DNA of 64,000 nucleotides from Flaccisagitta enflata (GCA_965153355.1 OZ231127.1:14322001-14386000), one strand, 5' to 3'; positions 1 to 11,560 are shown, counted from the stretch's first letter. Notes: generated by a model from the sequence alone, not told the origin. Numbers and translations: made by a program.

Positions 1-34
1 GTGCCGGTTCCGGTAAATACCGCTTTTATCCGAA

Positions 35-249
35 TCACTTCAACGGGCAGATGTTGAGGCACTTGGAGGTGCAGAAGTTGACGGGACAGTTGGGTCCAGG
101 ATTCGGTGGAGTTGGCGGTGGTGGATTTTCAGTCGGCCCGACAGGTCCCGGCTTTGTAGGCGTGACAGGCGGGAGTGGAGGCGGAGGTTTGACGCATTCC
201 AGCGTCAATTTACATCCGCATTCGTCGGTCACGTGAACGGGCGAAGAAC
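35..249 (-). CDS. Last exon of a cysteine/proline-rich protein (hypothetical)
   Basis: Predicted terminal exon on the - strand, from an acceptor (pyrimidine-rich, ending CTTAG) at 250-251 to a TGA at 35-37. It encodes about 70 residues: a CxC pair and one more Cys, a long proline-rich stretch with PPPP and PxPP groups, then a Cys-rich tail of pattern C-x3-C-x3-C-x3-C-x3-C ending a few residues before the stop. The exon starts in the phase left by the predicted donor of the exon at 1116-1268. The Cys spacing suggests a secreted, disulphide-bonded protein, but no signal peptide exon is visible and I recognise no named family. The composition is far from the microsatellite background, which supports real coding. 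Confidence 0.5.
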
Positions 250-570
250 CTAAGAAAGGTAGAGTGTCTCAGAGTTTTAGCAATTAAGGTTTCCAAATCA
301 TGAAATGGTTATTTGGATGTCATAACTTGTGACTCACAAGAGTTTCACTTTGTTGACACTTGACAATTGTCGCTGATCCACTGGGTCACTCAGCCATTAA
401 CAGGTGATGCGGGGTTACAATATCGAACGGGTGGGCAGGGACGCACAACTTTCCCCTCCCCCTCCCCTCAAACACCTATACCGACAGCCTCTGGAACCTG
501 ATTTTTCCACTTTTCAACGCGAGCACGACAGACCAACGGACCAAGAGAAAAAGCATCTTATAGTGTTTTA

Positions 571-590
571 GAGTCGCGAGTCCGCAACTA
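571..590. repeat. Family 1 hairpin repeat, diverged copy
   Basis: Imperfect palindrome related to AGTCGCGTGCACGCGACT, preceded at about 425-560 by the usual companion motifs (GGGTGGGCAGGG, then GACAGACCAACGGACC). It lies in the predicted last intron of the Cys-rich gene. Confidence 0.6.
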
Positions 591-1115
591 AAAAACGAAA
601 TCACATCACAGGCACATCCCATGTACATCATACATTTAACCATACATATGAAACATTGCTCTAACCCAAGTCGCAAGTGCCGCTGATGACATCTTTGTTT
701 TCCTTGAAAATCCCCGTTGAAGTTGCAGAAACTCGTTTCAGCCAACAATGACGAAGGTTTTGGTCGAATTTGAAACCTGGAACAAATTGATCCAACAGCA
801 GAATGTAGTTAGTAAACGTTGACTTCAACGCCGAACATCAACGGGCTTTACAGATTTTGCCATGAAACCACGCAAAAAAGATGTTAAAGGATTTATGTTT
901 TTACCACCTCAAGGAATAAAAAAGATTCATGAAGAGACCATAATTTTGTACCCGTTATGGACGAATTTCTGTCACTCTCAGATCCGTTATAATGGGGTGT
1001 AACTGTTTCTACCAAATGTATGGTAAATTTGGTCTGGACTTGACATTAAGTGGGCAATCATGACATGGATCTAAGTGATACCATCACATTACAAACATTC
1101 GACTCAGATAAAGAC

Positions 1116-1268
1116 TGTCAAAGCTGCAGTAGTCGGCCAACTCACGCGCGCATCTGAGTTCCTTCTTGCACGCAGCTTCACAAGCAACGACGTCGTTGGC
1201 AGCAAAGTCTTTGATCGATTTGTCTTCATCGATCTCCTCTTTGCCAATCAGACGCTCGCAATGACGAC
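1116..1268 (-). CDS. Internal exon of the same cysteine-rich gene
   Basis: 153 nt on the - strand between a good acceptor (ATTACCAG at 1269-1276) and a weak donor (GTCTTT, from 1115 downward). The exon contributes 2 nt, 50 codons and 1 nt, which joins in frame with both neighbouring exons. The peptide is charged and Cys-containing (HCERLIGKEEIDEDKS near its start, then C-x3-C, C and C). The weak donor is chosen because it is the one whose phase fits the last exon. A GTAATG donor some 25 bases further on is a better splice match but leaves the wrong phase, so the 3' border is uncertain. Confidence 0.42.
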
Positions 1269-1500
1269 CTGGTAATCAGAAAGGACATAAAAAAAGATGA
1301 TGAAGCACATTAATTGTTATCATCATTGATTCATTGACGTTGGTTCGAAAAGTAGACGCTCACCAAGTTCTAATGATCAGGGAAAAGCGTCGTACATTAA
1401 GCAAAACCAATGCAAAAACAATTAATAATTTAATCAAACTTACAAAAAAACATTTTTCGACAGACATTAATGAACCTCAGGAAATGAATCGATGTCTTAC

Positions 1501-1642
1501 CTGGACATTCTTTTGGCGGTACGCATTTGATAGGAGAACAAGTTGAGTGACAACATTTGCATTTATCTTGATGGACAGTAACACGTTCACATTTCTTGCA
1601 ATTGGGTTTCTCCTCCTTTGGACACGCCTTCCTCTTGCATTC
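1501..1642 (-). CDS. Cysteine/lysine-rich exon, first visible exon of the gene
   Basis: 142 nt on the - strand with a clear acceptor (CTCTCTCTACTAAG) and a near-consensus donor (CAG then GTAAGA). It encodes 47 residues with eleven cysteines and many lysines; the end reads C-x4-C-P-G at the splice site, and the middle contains CKCCHSTC. In-frame stops just upstream of the acceptor show that the coding starts at the splice site. The pattern resembles small secreted Cys-rich domains (protease-inhibitor or antistasin-like), but the spacing does not match any family I can name. Upstream exons should lie to the right, beyond the satellite at 1.7-4 kb; I did not find them. Confidence 0.5.
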
Positions 1643-1717
1643 CTTAGTAGAGAGAGTGCCATAGGTTTGTTGAACAAATCATCTTTAGGGAGCAAGAATA
1701 ACAAGCAACGACAAACG

Positions 1718-2030
1718 CCACCACCACCCCTTAACCAACCTAAACCACCATCCCCGTGACTAAAAACCACCCCCGACGCAGACTGTAGACCAACCAACCC
1801 CTTAACCAACCTAAACCAACATCACCATGGCTAAAAACCACCCCAGACGCAGACCGGAGATCAACCAACCCCTTAGCCAACCTAAACCACCCCCCATACA
1901 GACCGGAGACCAACCAACCCCTTAACCAACCTAAACCACCAACCCCTTAGCCAACCTAAACCACCCCCCATACAGACCGGAGACCAACCAACCCCTTAAC
2001 CAACCTAAACCACCATCACCATGGCTAATT
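1718..2030. repeat. 71-bp satellite, first block
   Basis: Degenerate and shortened copies of a C/A-rich unit (AACCAACCCCTTAACCAACC, then TAAACCACCATCACC and ATGGCTAAAAACCACCCCC). The array ends at ATGGCTAA, exactly where the family 2 element starts. Peptides such as MAKNHP and NQPLNQPK that appear on translation are by-products of the repeat and should not be taken for genes. Confidence 0.85.
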
Positions 2031-2850
2031 GTCGTAAAAGCATTAGATGGTCAGCGGTACCCGTTGCCCCTATGTGAGAGTATGTGGGTGTGAGGTAGTT
2101 AGAGGGGCAGCGGCCCCGAAGGGGCCAATGACCTATGCTGTTTTTATTTGAGCCTCAAGGCTGGGATTAGGACCTGGAGGCTGGAATTGGGGCCTTGAGG
2201 CAAGGATTTGGGCCTCAAGAATAGGATTGTAGCCTCGAGGCTGGGATTTAAGCCTGGAGAGTGAGATTTGAGCCTCAAGAGTGGATTTGAGCCTCGATGC
2301 TGGGATTTGAGCCTCAAGGCTGGGATTTGATCCTCCAGGCTTGGATTTGAGCTTTGAGGCTGGGATTTGAGCCTCGAGGCTGAGATTTGAGCCTCGCGGC
2401 TAGCATTTGGGCCTCAAGGGGGGGGGGGGGACGAAGAAGAAGAAGGAGGAGGAGGAGAAGGAGAAATTTCCAGGGGTGTATAAAGTTGAGTATTCCCCCC
2501 CCCCGGTGGGGGGGGGGAATAAAATCAAAAGGTTTGGAGATGGGGAAGAAAATCAAGAGTTTGAAAAAAAGAAAAAAAAAATTTTGAAGATCTAACACTT
2601 TTGGTAGTACCAAAAGGTAAAATACAATTACTACAACCTAATTCAACACTATTTAAACCTAAAATATACTGTTTTATAGCTTTTAGGAGAAGAAAAACAA
2701 AGATTTTGTAACGCGACGCGACGCGTCGCGGGGAAGAAAATCTAAGGCAGGGGGGGGAATGAAATCAAAAGCCGCTCAACTATATACACCCCTGGAAATT
2801 TCCCCTATGTGTGAAAGCATAGGTCATTGGCCCCTTTGGGGCCGCTGCCC
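2031..2850. mobile_element. Family 2 palindromic G-rich element, copy A
   Basis: The left end reads GTCGTAAAAGCATTAGATGG, then a self-complementary core GGGGCAGCGGCCCCGAAGGGG at about 2104. Next come about a dozen 20-24 bp units of the type GGCTGGGATTTGAGCCTC, a G12 run with an AAGAAGG stretch, and GAAATTTCCAGGGGTGTATA. The last motif and the GCAGCGGCCCC core both recur inverted at 2780-2850, so the whole is a large imperfect palindrome. A perfect inner palindrome GCGACGCGTCGC sits near 2715. It is inserted within a unit of the 71-bp satellite, which resumes at about 2851. No open frame of merit; non-autonomous. Confidence 0.7.
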
Positions 2851-3268
2851 AAAAACCACCCCCATCGCAGACCGGAGACCAACCAACCCCTTAACCAACC
2901 TAAACCACCATCACCGTGGCTAAAAACCACCCCCGCCACAGACTGAAGACCAACCAACCCCTTAACCAACCTAAACCACCATCATCATGGCTAAAAACCA
3001 CCCCCAACGCAGACCGGAGACCAACCAACCCCTTAACCAACCTAAACCACCATCACCATGGCTAAAAACCACCCCCGACGCAGACCGGAGACCAACCAAC
3101 CTCTTAACCAACCTAAACCACCATCACTATGGCTAAAACCACCCCCAAAGCCTACTGGAGACCAATCAACCCCTTAACCAGCCTAAATCACCATCACCGT
3201 GGCTAAAAACCACCCCCAACGCAGACCGGAGACCAACCAACTCCTTAACAAACCTAAACAACCATCGT
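2851..3268. repeat. 71-bp satellite, second block
   Basis: About six tandem units at an exact 71-bp spacing where measured (unit starts at 2881, 2952 and 3023). The array again ends at ATGGCTAA, followed by a new family 2 left end. Confidence 0.92.
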
Positions 3269-3600
3269 TATGGCTAATAGTCGCAAAAGCGTTAGATGGT
3301 CAGCGGTACCTGTTGCCCCTATGTGAGTATATGTTGGGTGTCAAAATGAGAGGGGCAGCGGCCCCGAAGGGGCTGATGACCTATGCTTAGTAAGTTTTGA
3401 AGCTCTAGGATTGAATTGTGCATCAATAATGGGATTTGAGCCTCAAGGCTGTGATTTGAGTCATGAGTCTGTGATTTGAGCCTCGAGGCTGTGACTTGAG
3501 CTATGAGGCTGTTATTTGAGCCTCGAGGCTGTGATTTGAGGCTTTAGGCTGGGATTAGAGGCTCAAGGCTGTGATTTGAGCTATGAGGCTGTGATTTGAG
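3269..3600. mobile_element. Family 2 element, copy C (right-truncated)
   Basis: Starts TAGTCGCAAAAGCGTTAGATGG directly after ATGGCTAA of the satellite, the same junction as copy A. It has the GCGGCCCCGAAGGGGC core near 3358, then about eight units of GGCTGTGATTTGAGCC. It stops abruptly at about 3600, where the satellite resumes; the inverted right half seen in copy A is missing. Confidence 0.7.
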
Positions 3601-3915
3601 CCACCCCCGACGCAGACCGGAGATCAACCAACCCCTTAACCAACCTAAACCACCATCACCATGGCTAAAACCACCCCCGACGCAGCCCTGAGACCAACCA
3701 ACCCCTTAACCAACCTAAACCACTATCACCGTGGCTAAAAACCACCCCTGACGCAGACCGGAGACCAACCAACCCCTTGACCAACCTAAATCACCGTCAC
3801 CGTGGCTAAAAACCACCCTCGACTCAGACCAGAGAGCAACCAACCCCTTTACCAACCCAAACCACCACCACCACTACCACCACCACCACCACCACCACCA
3901 CCACCACAAACACAG
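3601..3915. repeat. 71-bp satellite, third block, grading into (CCA)n
   Basis: Four further units; the last decays into a CCACCA tract at 3858-3935. Confidence 0.85.
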
Positions 3916-3936
3916 CCAACACCACCACCACCACCA

Positions 3937-4070
3937 AAAGTTATCAACAACATCCACACCAACGTTTACGTTTACCCGGGCGCCCTTATCTTCGGGCCAC
4001 AAAGTTATCCACAACATCCACACCAACGTTAACGTTTACGTTTACCCGGGCGCCCTTATCTTCGGGCCAC
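3937..4070. repeat. 64/70-bp tandem duplication
   Basis: Two direct copies (3937-4000 and 4001-4070). They are nearly identical apart from a 6-bp insertion in the second, and both end in CCCGGGCGCCCTTATCTTCG plus GGCCAC. Confidence 0.85.
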
Positions 4071-4879
<809 letters not shown>

Positions 4880-4880
<1 letters not shown>

Positions 4881-6280
4881 CAAACTCCTCTCTCTTCGCA
4901 TTGATAACAAAAGCAGAAACAACAACAACGATCAAAAACTTTCTGCACTTTCTGCAGCAGTCTCCATCTTTGGTTTCTATTCTCTATTCGATTTCGAATC
5001 TCTCTTTGCATTGATGACAACACAACAACAGTGAAGAATCAGAGACCCGTAGGACTGACTCTTAGGCGATAACGACTAAATACCCAAACCCATGAATCGC
5101 CCTAAGCCTAAATAGTGAACCAAACTAGCTCCTATGAATCCATGTAACTTATACTTATCTTCGGTTTGTAGCTAGGCAGATATCCAATGAGCTAAACAGC
5201 CCAAACCAAGGCAAATGAAATCCACTAATGCAAAGGTTATTAAATCTTCATATAATCAAAATCCCACAACGTCTCCAGTAAGCAGTGAAACAAGATAACG
5301 GACTCCCCTCCAACAGTCTAGCAAGTAGTTAAGTATGCTTCCCAAAGGAATAGGCAGACCAATGAACAGCTGAGGCAAAGAATGGTGACACAGGATTGGT
5401 TAGTTCATCCCTACCCCACCCAAGGTAAGTCTCTTCTCTGTGATTGGCTTCTCAGGTAAGCAGGACCGGTTCCATATCCAAGCAGGGAAAGGCAGGAAGG
5501 GAAATGTCCACTCGGCACAACAGCCCTCCCCCACTACGGCGTCGACTTCCAGGAGGCGTGAAGGAAGATGAAGAATCCCATAAAGGCAATGTCCCATCAG
5601 TCAGTACAGAAACGTAGGTGATTAACTCGAAACAGAAGTCACAACGTCGACGGGCCCGTCCACACATGTTCCATGTTGCCCTAGATGTTTCAAGGGGCAG
5701 AGTAAGGAAGAGTCTTTGTTGGCGACTGAAACTCATTTTCTCTTCCGTTGGATACGCTCACAGTATGAACAACATCATCACCAACTATCCCATGAGTTAT
5801 TTTTAGCGATGGTCACAAAATTAACAGAAACATACTTCTTAACGTCTCAATTGAGTTTAGATAACACATAGGTTAACACGACGCTCTTAGAAATTGCCCC
5901 GGAGACCGGGTCAAATAGGTGGGCCATAGTAACAAAAAAACTTTTCTCCAACTTCATCCAACCAAATCGGCACTGGAAAAAACTAACACATGATACAACA
6001 AAACAGCCCAATTGCCGACTGAAAGTCATGCAGTGGGAACAAACATGGTGCCCACCGACTGAAAGTCGCGAGGGGAGCATGAATGTAATTGTTATCAAAG
6101 AAGGAAACTGTACAAAAAGTAGTAGGACTAATGTCGCGCTCGTCAAAACCAATAGAAGAAGTTCGACAGACAAATGAAATTGCAAAAAAAACGAGTTCTT
6201 ATAAATGGCAACAATCGCGGACGGACGGGCAGGGGCACCAATACCAAAAACGCTCACGATTCAAAAAAAGTTACTAACGG
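4880..6280. other. Spacer with small hairpin motifs
   Basis: No gene that I can support. Open frames at 5452-5736 and 5847-6257 (- strand) resemble nothing recognisable. Two copies of GACTGAAAGTC (at about 6018 and 6057) belong to a small hairpin motif described under findings. Confidence 0.4.
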
Positions 6281-6285
6281 AATTT

Positions 6286-6305
6286 CGCGCGATATCTATC
6301 GCTCG
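6286..6305. repeat. GCGCGAT-type hairpin, copy 1
   Basis: Core CGCGCGATATCTATCGCTCG. First of four copies, all within 6.2-11.6 kb around the exonuclease-like genes. Confidence 0.7.
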
Positions 6306-6665
6306 TGACCTTTATCATTCTTACAGATATATTCGAATCATTCTAATTTCTCCATACAGGTCATTCATCGTGTCCAAACATCATTCATCATCTATCCATA
6401 GTCATCCCTTCAATCTAAAATTATTGATTCCTCCTAAAGCGGAGATTTTGCTCGGTACAATGAATGGAAAAGATGACCGCCAAAAAAAAAAAAAAAACAT
6501 GTCCCGATGATTTGATGATGATGGAGAAGGAAAAAAAAAAATATCGTTAAAAGACCAGTCCTATCATGTTATCAACCCGCGTGTCATTAAAATAGTGATG
6601 TCATGTTTTCTTTTATCCAATGAAACATGGATTGTGGGTGGACAAACAATGACCATGAAATAAGT

Positions 6666-6716
6666 TAAGAAATAAATTTTCGCGCGATTGCTATCGCTCG
6701 TGATTTTTATTTCTTA
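6666..6716 (-). promoter_or_regulatory. 51-nt hairpin in the probable 3' UTR of the exonuclease-like gene
   Basis: Long inverted repeat: arms TAAGAAATAAA and its complement enclose the core CGCGCGATTGCTATCGCTCG. It lies about 265 nt downstream of the stop at 6981. An AATAAA on the - strand lies inside the arm, so the hairpin may overlap a polyadenylation signal. The 3' UTR role is an inference. Confidence 0.5.
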
Positions 6717-6980
6717 AACAAATGTTCTTAAAAAATAAAATGATAGACTAGTTTTAGATATTTTCCAAAAAAAAACCCTATATAAAAAGAAGAAAAGCGA
6801 AAAAAATTCCGTGCATCATTTATCAATCATCCAACAATCATGCTCGCCCAATCAGCACCACTCATCATTCATTAATCATTCATCAAACATCCACCTTCAT
6901 TCATTTTCCATTGTTTGCTAATAAAAAAAATTATCAACGGATCAGCTTATCTAACAGTGCCCCTCCCCCAAAAAAAAAAC

Positions 6981-9900
6981 TTAAAGACGAGATAGATAGA
7001 AAAGTTCCACCGCGGCATGACGCAATGCCTCGGTGCTGATGTCGTACGGGTGGACAAAACTGTTAAAAAAATGATTGTTGCAATGGTCGAGATTTGGGAA
7101 TTTTCTACCCAGGGCCGTCGCCAACGGCGTTTGATCCGTGGCCCTTTTTCGGCCAACCAAAGGCTCCGATGCCATTTCTACAAAACGGTATCCTTTCCCC
7201 ATCAAATACTCGGCTCTATGCGCGTTTACGCAACGCACTGGCTTCGACCCGAGGCAGCGCGCAATTGCTTCCGCGGCCGCGGGAAAAGAAAGAGGAAATG
7301 CAAAAAATTGCTCAAGGCAGTTGGGTGACGAAAACCCCACAGCTCCAAGGCCATTTGGGTCATATCTATCGTCATTCGTGGTACGGACAACGACACAAAG
7401 GTAAGGCATAGACTGCAGTTTAGAGATGACTTCTTGGGCCATTCCAACTGATAGAACGAGTTGATAGTTTACTGCCGTGTTATGAAACAAATCGTTGTCG
7501 CAATGAAACCGAGGGGGCAGGACTGGTGGCACGTCCTTCCATGCCCAAACCTCTGCAAAATGTGCGTAGAAGCATTCATAAGGCTCAAGTGCCGGGAGAA
7601 GTCTCTTTCGCTCGCCTGCCGTGTTAATCAGCACACTCAACTTCTCCGTCGCTACCTCAAACCTCATTACTCCGTCATTAACCCTTTTGCTCAATTCCGC
7701 GGCCACGCGTCGGAAACATTCGCGTCTCATGGCCATCGGCCTCATCACCCTAAATTCTCTACTGATGGCGTTGGCCAATGCAGCCAAGTTATTTTCGTCA
7801 GCCGCCTCCAGAAAGTAACGCGCACGAGCGGTGGAGTAGAAATCTGATTGTTTGAATATTTCCAACTTCCTCACCTCACCTTGGCCATAAATCTCACCGA
7901 TTAGCTGCATGAGCGAGTGAGCTTGAGTTGGCTGTTCTTTCAAGCATTGAATCGTGAGGTCATGAGTGATTGAAAGCATTAACCTTGGATCTGCGTCGCG
8001 CATTTTCAGGTGGGTGATAATTTTTGCCGGCCCACAAAAGCGCTCATTATCGGTCACGTTTTTTAAAAAAATCACCTTTTGTCTTTCGTTCCAACAGGAA
8101 GAGAGAAAATCCATCATCGCATTGAGATTTCTGCGTAACGCTGACGTGACTCGTTTCACGTCCGAGACGGCCTTGGCCAAGACAAGTGGGGCCATTGAAA
8201 TTTTACTTAATGCTTTGCAATTAAGCTTCTTACACTCCAAAATTTTGGTGATCTTTCTAGCCTGCTCATTCTGCATCTGTATCGGCGGCAAATCTTCCTC
8301 CGATTCACTATCCTCCACCACCACCATCTCGATCGGTCCCTCGGCGTGCGGATGAGTGGCAGTAGCCATTGGCCCTTCACCATTCGGTACGCTCGGAGAT
8401 TCCCCCTGAATATCACCTGCCAAATCCGCATCAATATCTCGCGGCAACTCTCGCTCTAAATCCACCTCAAAGACATCTTCTTCCTCCTCCTCATTCTCCT
8501 CCTCGGCTTTCTTCTCATCCATTAAAGGCTCAATGTCGGCTGGCTGATTGTCTTCCGAACTCGCACTTGACAGAAAAATCTCAAATCGTCTTCCACCGAT
8601 AATCTGCACCTCTTCCTCATCTTTCTCCTCCTCTTCATCCTTTTCTTCCTCTTTTCCACTCTCAACTACCTCGTCCGAGTAGTCGAGCTCCTCCATGAAA
8701 TCATTCAGTTCTGCATTCAACTGGTCAAACGACTTTTCCGAATTTTGCTGCTGAGACTGCTGCAGCGGCTGCTGTTGCTGCTGAAGAGGGCCTTCCTTGG
8801 CCGCCTCGCTCGATTCTGCCGCTGCCGCTGGAGGCGGCTCCTGCTCGGCTGCTGCCCATTCGGCGTCAAAGGCCTCAGTTTCGGCTGCAGTGGGTTGTAT
8901 TCTAGTTTCAGCGCGCGACGGTTTCGATGACATCATAATGTCGTTTTCGGAATCAGAATCCGAGTTTTTGAACTCAAAAGACGAAAAGGTCGAATTTTTC
9001 CTTGGAAGCAATTTGCATTGCATTGGAAAAGTAGAGGGTTTTTCGGTGCGCTTTTTGGGGTAAAAAAAATAAAAACTGTTCAATGGCTCCTTTAGCTGCG
9101 GGCGCAAGTCCCTCAGCATAAGGATAGGACCAAAGACATCACCCAGCGCATATTTGTTCAGATTGTCCGGCCATTCATCGAGAGTCCAGTAGTGGTCTCT
9201 CGTGAAAAGCGGATCTTTCGGCAAAGTGAGATTTTCGGCGGAAAAAAACCCTCTGAAACAGACCTAAAAGCCCGTTGCCATCAATATCAGCCCTCTTTGG
9301 CAATGGTTTGCCTAAGACTGACTCCACCAAATCTCGCAGCTCTAGGCAGCGAATGCCCGTCAGTTCACCATTGAAAAATGCTTTATTCATTTCTGCCACA
9401 TCCTGCTCAATGTCTAGCCCATATATTACCATTGCTTTGTGTGAAAACACCTGTCTTACTTCCGGGGGGAATCTCCTGCCACCGAGGGACTGAATAACTT
9501 TTGTGACATGTGCCGCACACACCAACTCGTTATCCTCATCTTCCAGTGCGGCAAACTGAAACGCGAAAACATCTGCTTCTATCAACCCTTTTTCGCGGCT
9601 GTCTTGCTCAAATTGGGGTCTATTTTTTTTTCTTGTTTTGGGGTTTCTGATGTCGTAAAACTTATCGCTCAATTGCTTCTGAATCGTTTCTCGGGCTCTA
9701 ATCTCCTTGCCCGTGAGCCCCTCTGCAGCAAGATTGTATCTGTGCAAAAAATATTTATCCGGGGGGTACTTGGCCTGACCTGGAATGATGTGCAGGCCCT
9801 CCCGGTCAAAGGCGAGATGGCAGAATTCGCCCTTTTCCTCACATTCGTCCGCGATTTTGATCAACTTTTGACACTGAGAAACTAATTGCTCTTCTGTGGT

Positions 9901-10023
9901 AATGATGCGATTACGACGAGAGTTAGCATCCAGAAACTCAACATCCGTTTTAGGATATTTCCTCCTATGCTGTGAGTATTCCCGATGCTTGCTCTGTCTG
10001 TCTTTCTCGCTTCCCTCCCACAT
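6981..10023 (-). CDS. RNase D-like (DEDDy) exonuclease with acidic linker and exonuclease-like C-terminus; one frameshift
   Basis: Read as one gene of about 1010 residues. The start is taken at the ATG at 10021-10023; the frame stays open to 10086 but has no other ATG, and an upstream exon is possible. Exonuclease motifs are visible: exo I FDREG (DxE), exo II YGLDIEQDVAEM (the D), exo III YALGDV (YxxxD), with the usual spacing of a 3'-5' exonuclease of the RNase D/EXD/Egalitarian type. The reading frame changes at a T7 run (- strand) at 9241-9247: one T fewer would join both frames inside the domain, between exo II and exo III. This is either an assembly error or a real break. Next follows a long Q- and E/D-rich low-complexity linker, then a helical, Leu-rich region, and a C-terminal 200 residues that resemble an exonuclease fold without the DxE residues. 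The N-helical plus exonuclease layout recalls MUT-7/Nibbler, which trim small RNAs, but that link is only suggestive. The stop TAA is at 6981-6983. Confidence 0.6.
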
Positions 10024-10150
10024 TTTGCTTATCAAAGCTTTCACAAAGACTAGAAAACGACAAAGCTCAGAATGAGAGAATGACACAGAGAGACAGACTA
10101 GTTAAATATCAACCAGGCAGTAAGAACAAAAAAATCAAGCCAGCCATGAA

Positions 10151-10170
10151 CTCCGTCTGAAAGACACGAG
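10151..10170. repeat. GTCTGAAAGAC mini-hairpin
   Basis: Same motif as at 13075 and 13158, with a GAA loop. Confidence 0.4.
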
Positions 10171-10483
10171 TTACTGAGGCAGCAAGATTGTATTCAAAGT
10201 AAGAAAGAAGATGTGAGCCAGGCAAGAATGAACGCAAAAATTGTCACATAATGAGCCGTCAATCACAAAAAAAATAAAAGCGCCAAACGCTAATAGCAAT
10301 CTAACCTAAATCATCCACCCCCCACCCTTTTTCCCGCCCTCTTCGCTTTTTAATCATGGCAAAAAGGAAAAAGGCCTGATACACGGCCAATGCGCGGACG
10401 GGTGGGCAGGGGCAGGTATGCGCGCCTCCCATTTTCGACTTGTGCCGACGGACGGACCAATGGACGGACAAACCCTCTTATAG

Positions 10484-10500
10484 AGTCGCGTGTCCGCGAC
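10484..10500. repeat. Family 1 hairpin repeat
   Basis: AGTCGCGTGTCCGCGAC, preceded by GGACGGACCAATGGACGG and, further left, by CGGGTGGGCAGGGGCAG. This is the full set of family 1 motifs, in the same order as at 12.7-12.8 kb. Confidence 0.8.
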
Positions 10501-10902
10501 CGAAAAAGAGAAACCCTCGCCGAATTTGAAAGATGCAAAGATTTATATCACTATAAAAAAAATTCCCACCATCTTGATTCACGTCCTCATTCATTCCATT
10601 GATCCACTCAATGTTATCTAATCATCGCGCGTTCATCTTCAGCTCAATGTTTTTAGATTAGAGAACCATGTTGATATACATTCACTCGCTTTTATGGCGA
10701 AAGAGGAAAAAGAAACTGTTCAAGTTCGAAGGATAAAGAAAAGGAAAAATCTGCGCCTAGATCACTCATTTGATCGTCCATACGACTCCTTACTCCACTC
10801 ACTCCTTCACCACTCCACTCACAAAAGCGTAAACAAACCACTATCAGGCAGAAACATTCATGCTGATTTGCATGAAAACAAACCATTTCAAAAATGTATA
10901 AT

Positions 10903-10922
10903 CGCGCGATGGCTATCGCTCG
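10903..10922. repeat. GCGCGAT-type hairpin, copy 3
   Basis: Core CGCGCGATGGCTATCGCTCG in the gap between the two - strand genes. Confidence 0.65.
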
Positions 10923-10975
10923 AGAGTCACATCACTTCCACAAATGTATCTATCCCATCAAAAAGCCAAACGTCA

Positions 10976-11112
10976 TGGATGAATGAATGAATGAATGAAA
11001 GAAAGAACGAATGAACGAATGAAAGAATGAATGAATGAAAGAAAGAATGAATGAGTGAAAGAAAGAACGAACGAATGAATGAATGGACAAACAAACGAAC
11101 CGATGAACGCAT
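10976..11112. repeat. (GAAT)n/(GAAA)n tract
   Basis: Mixed tetranucleotide repeat GAATGAATGAAAGAAAG. Confidence 0.92.
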
Positions 11113-11189
11113 CTAAAAGATAAACAAACACGTCACCAGTTGCTACTGTCGTGCATTCATCGATCATATCTCAATGTCCATTCATCACT

Positions 11190-11560
11190 CATACAGCATT
11201 CACTCTCTCGATCTTAAACCCATTCCTGTCTCCCAAATACCGCGCGTTGTTCCGCTCGGTGCGATGAATGGAAACAATGGAAGAAAAAAAAAGTCAATGA
11301 TTCGATGACGATGAAAAAGGGGAAAAAAAGTCGTTTCTTTCTTTTCATAATTAGTCACACCCGATCATCAAACTGCGCGCAACGCGATTCATTTTTATCT
11401 ATCATCCATCATCCAATAAAACATGGAATGTGGGTGTTTAACCCTAAACAATAAAATTGTCTTAGGAAATATATTTTCGCGCGATAGCTATCGCTCGGGA
11501 TATCATTTCCTAAACAAATGTTTTACAAATCCTGATAAGTAACCAATTTTCAAGTAAAAA
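11190..11560. repeat. 3' flank homologous to 6.36-6.79 kb, with hairpin
   Basis: This block shares ordered motifs with about 6360-6790: CTCGGT(A/G)C(A/G)ATGAATGGAAA, a poly-A run, GAT(T/G)CGATGA-type words, CCAAT(G/A)AAACATGGA(A/T)TGTGGG, and then a 50-bp inverted repeat (11463-11512) whose core is GCGCGATAGCTATCGCTCG. The two blocks lie at comparable distances downstream of the stops at 6981 and 11839, as expected for duplicated 3' regions. Confidence 0.6.

Noticed and set aside
3199-4032. Frames starting MAKNHP with Pro-rich tails
   Set aside because: They are the 71-bp satellite; the unit is not a multiple of three and the frames end at random.
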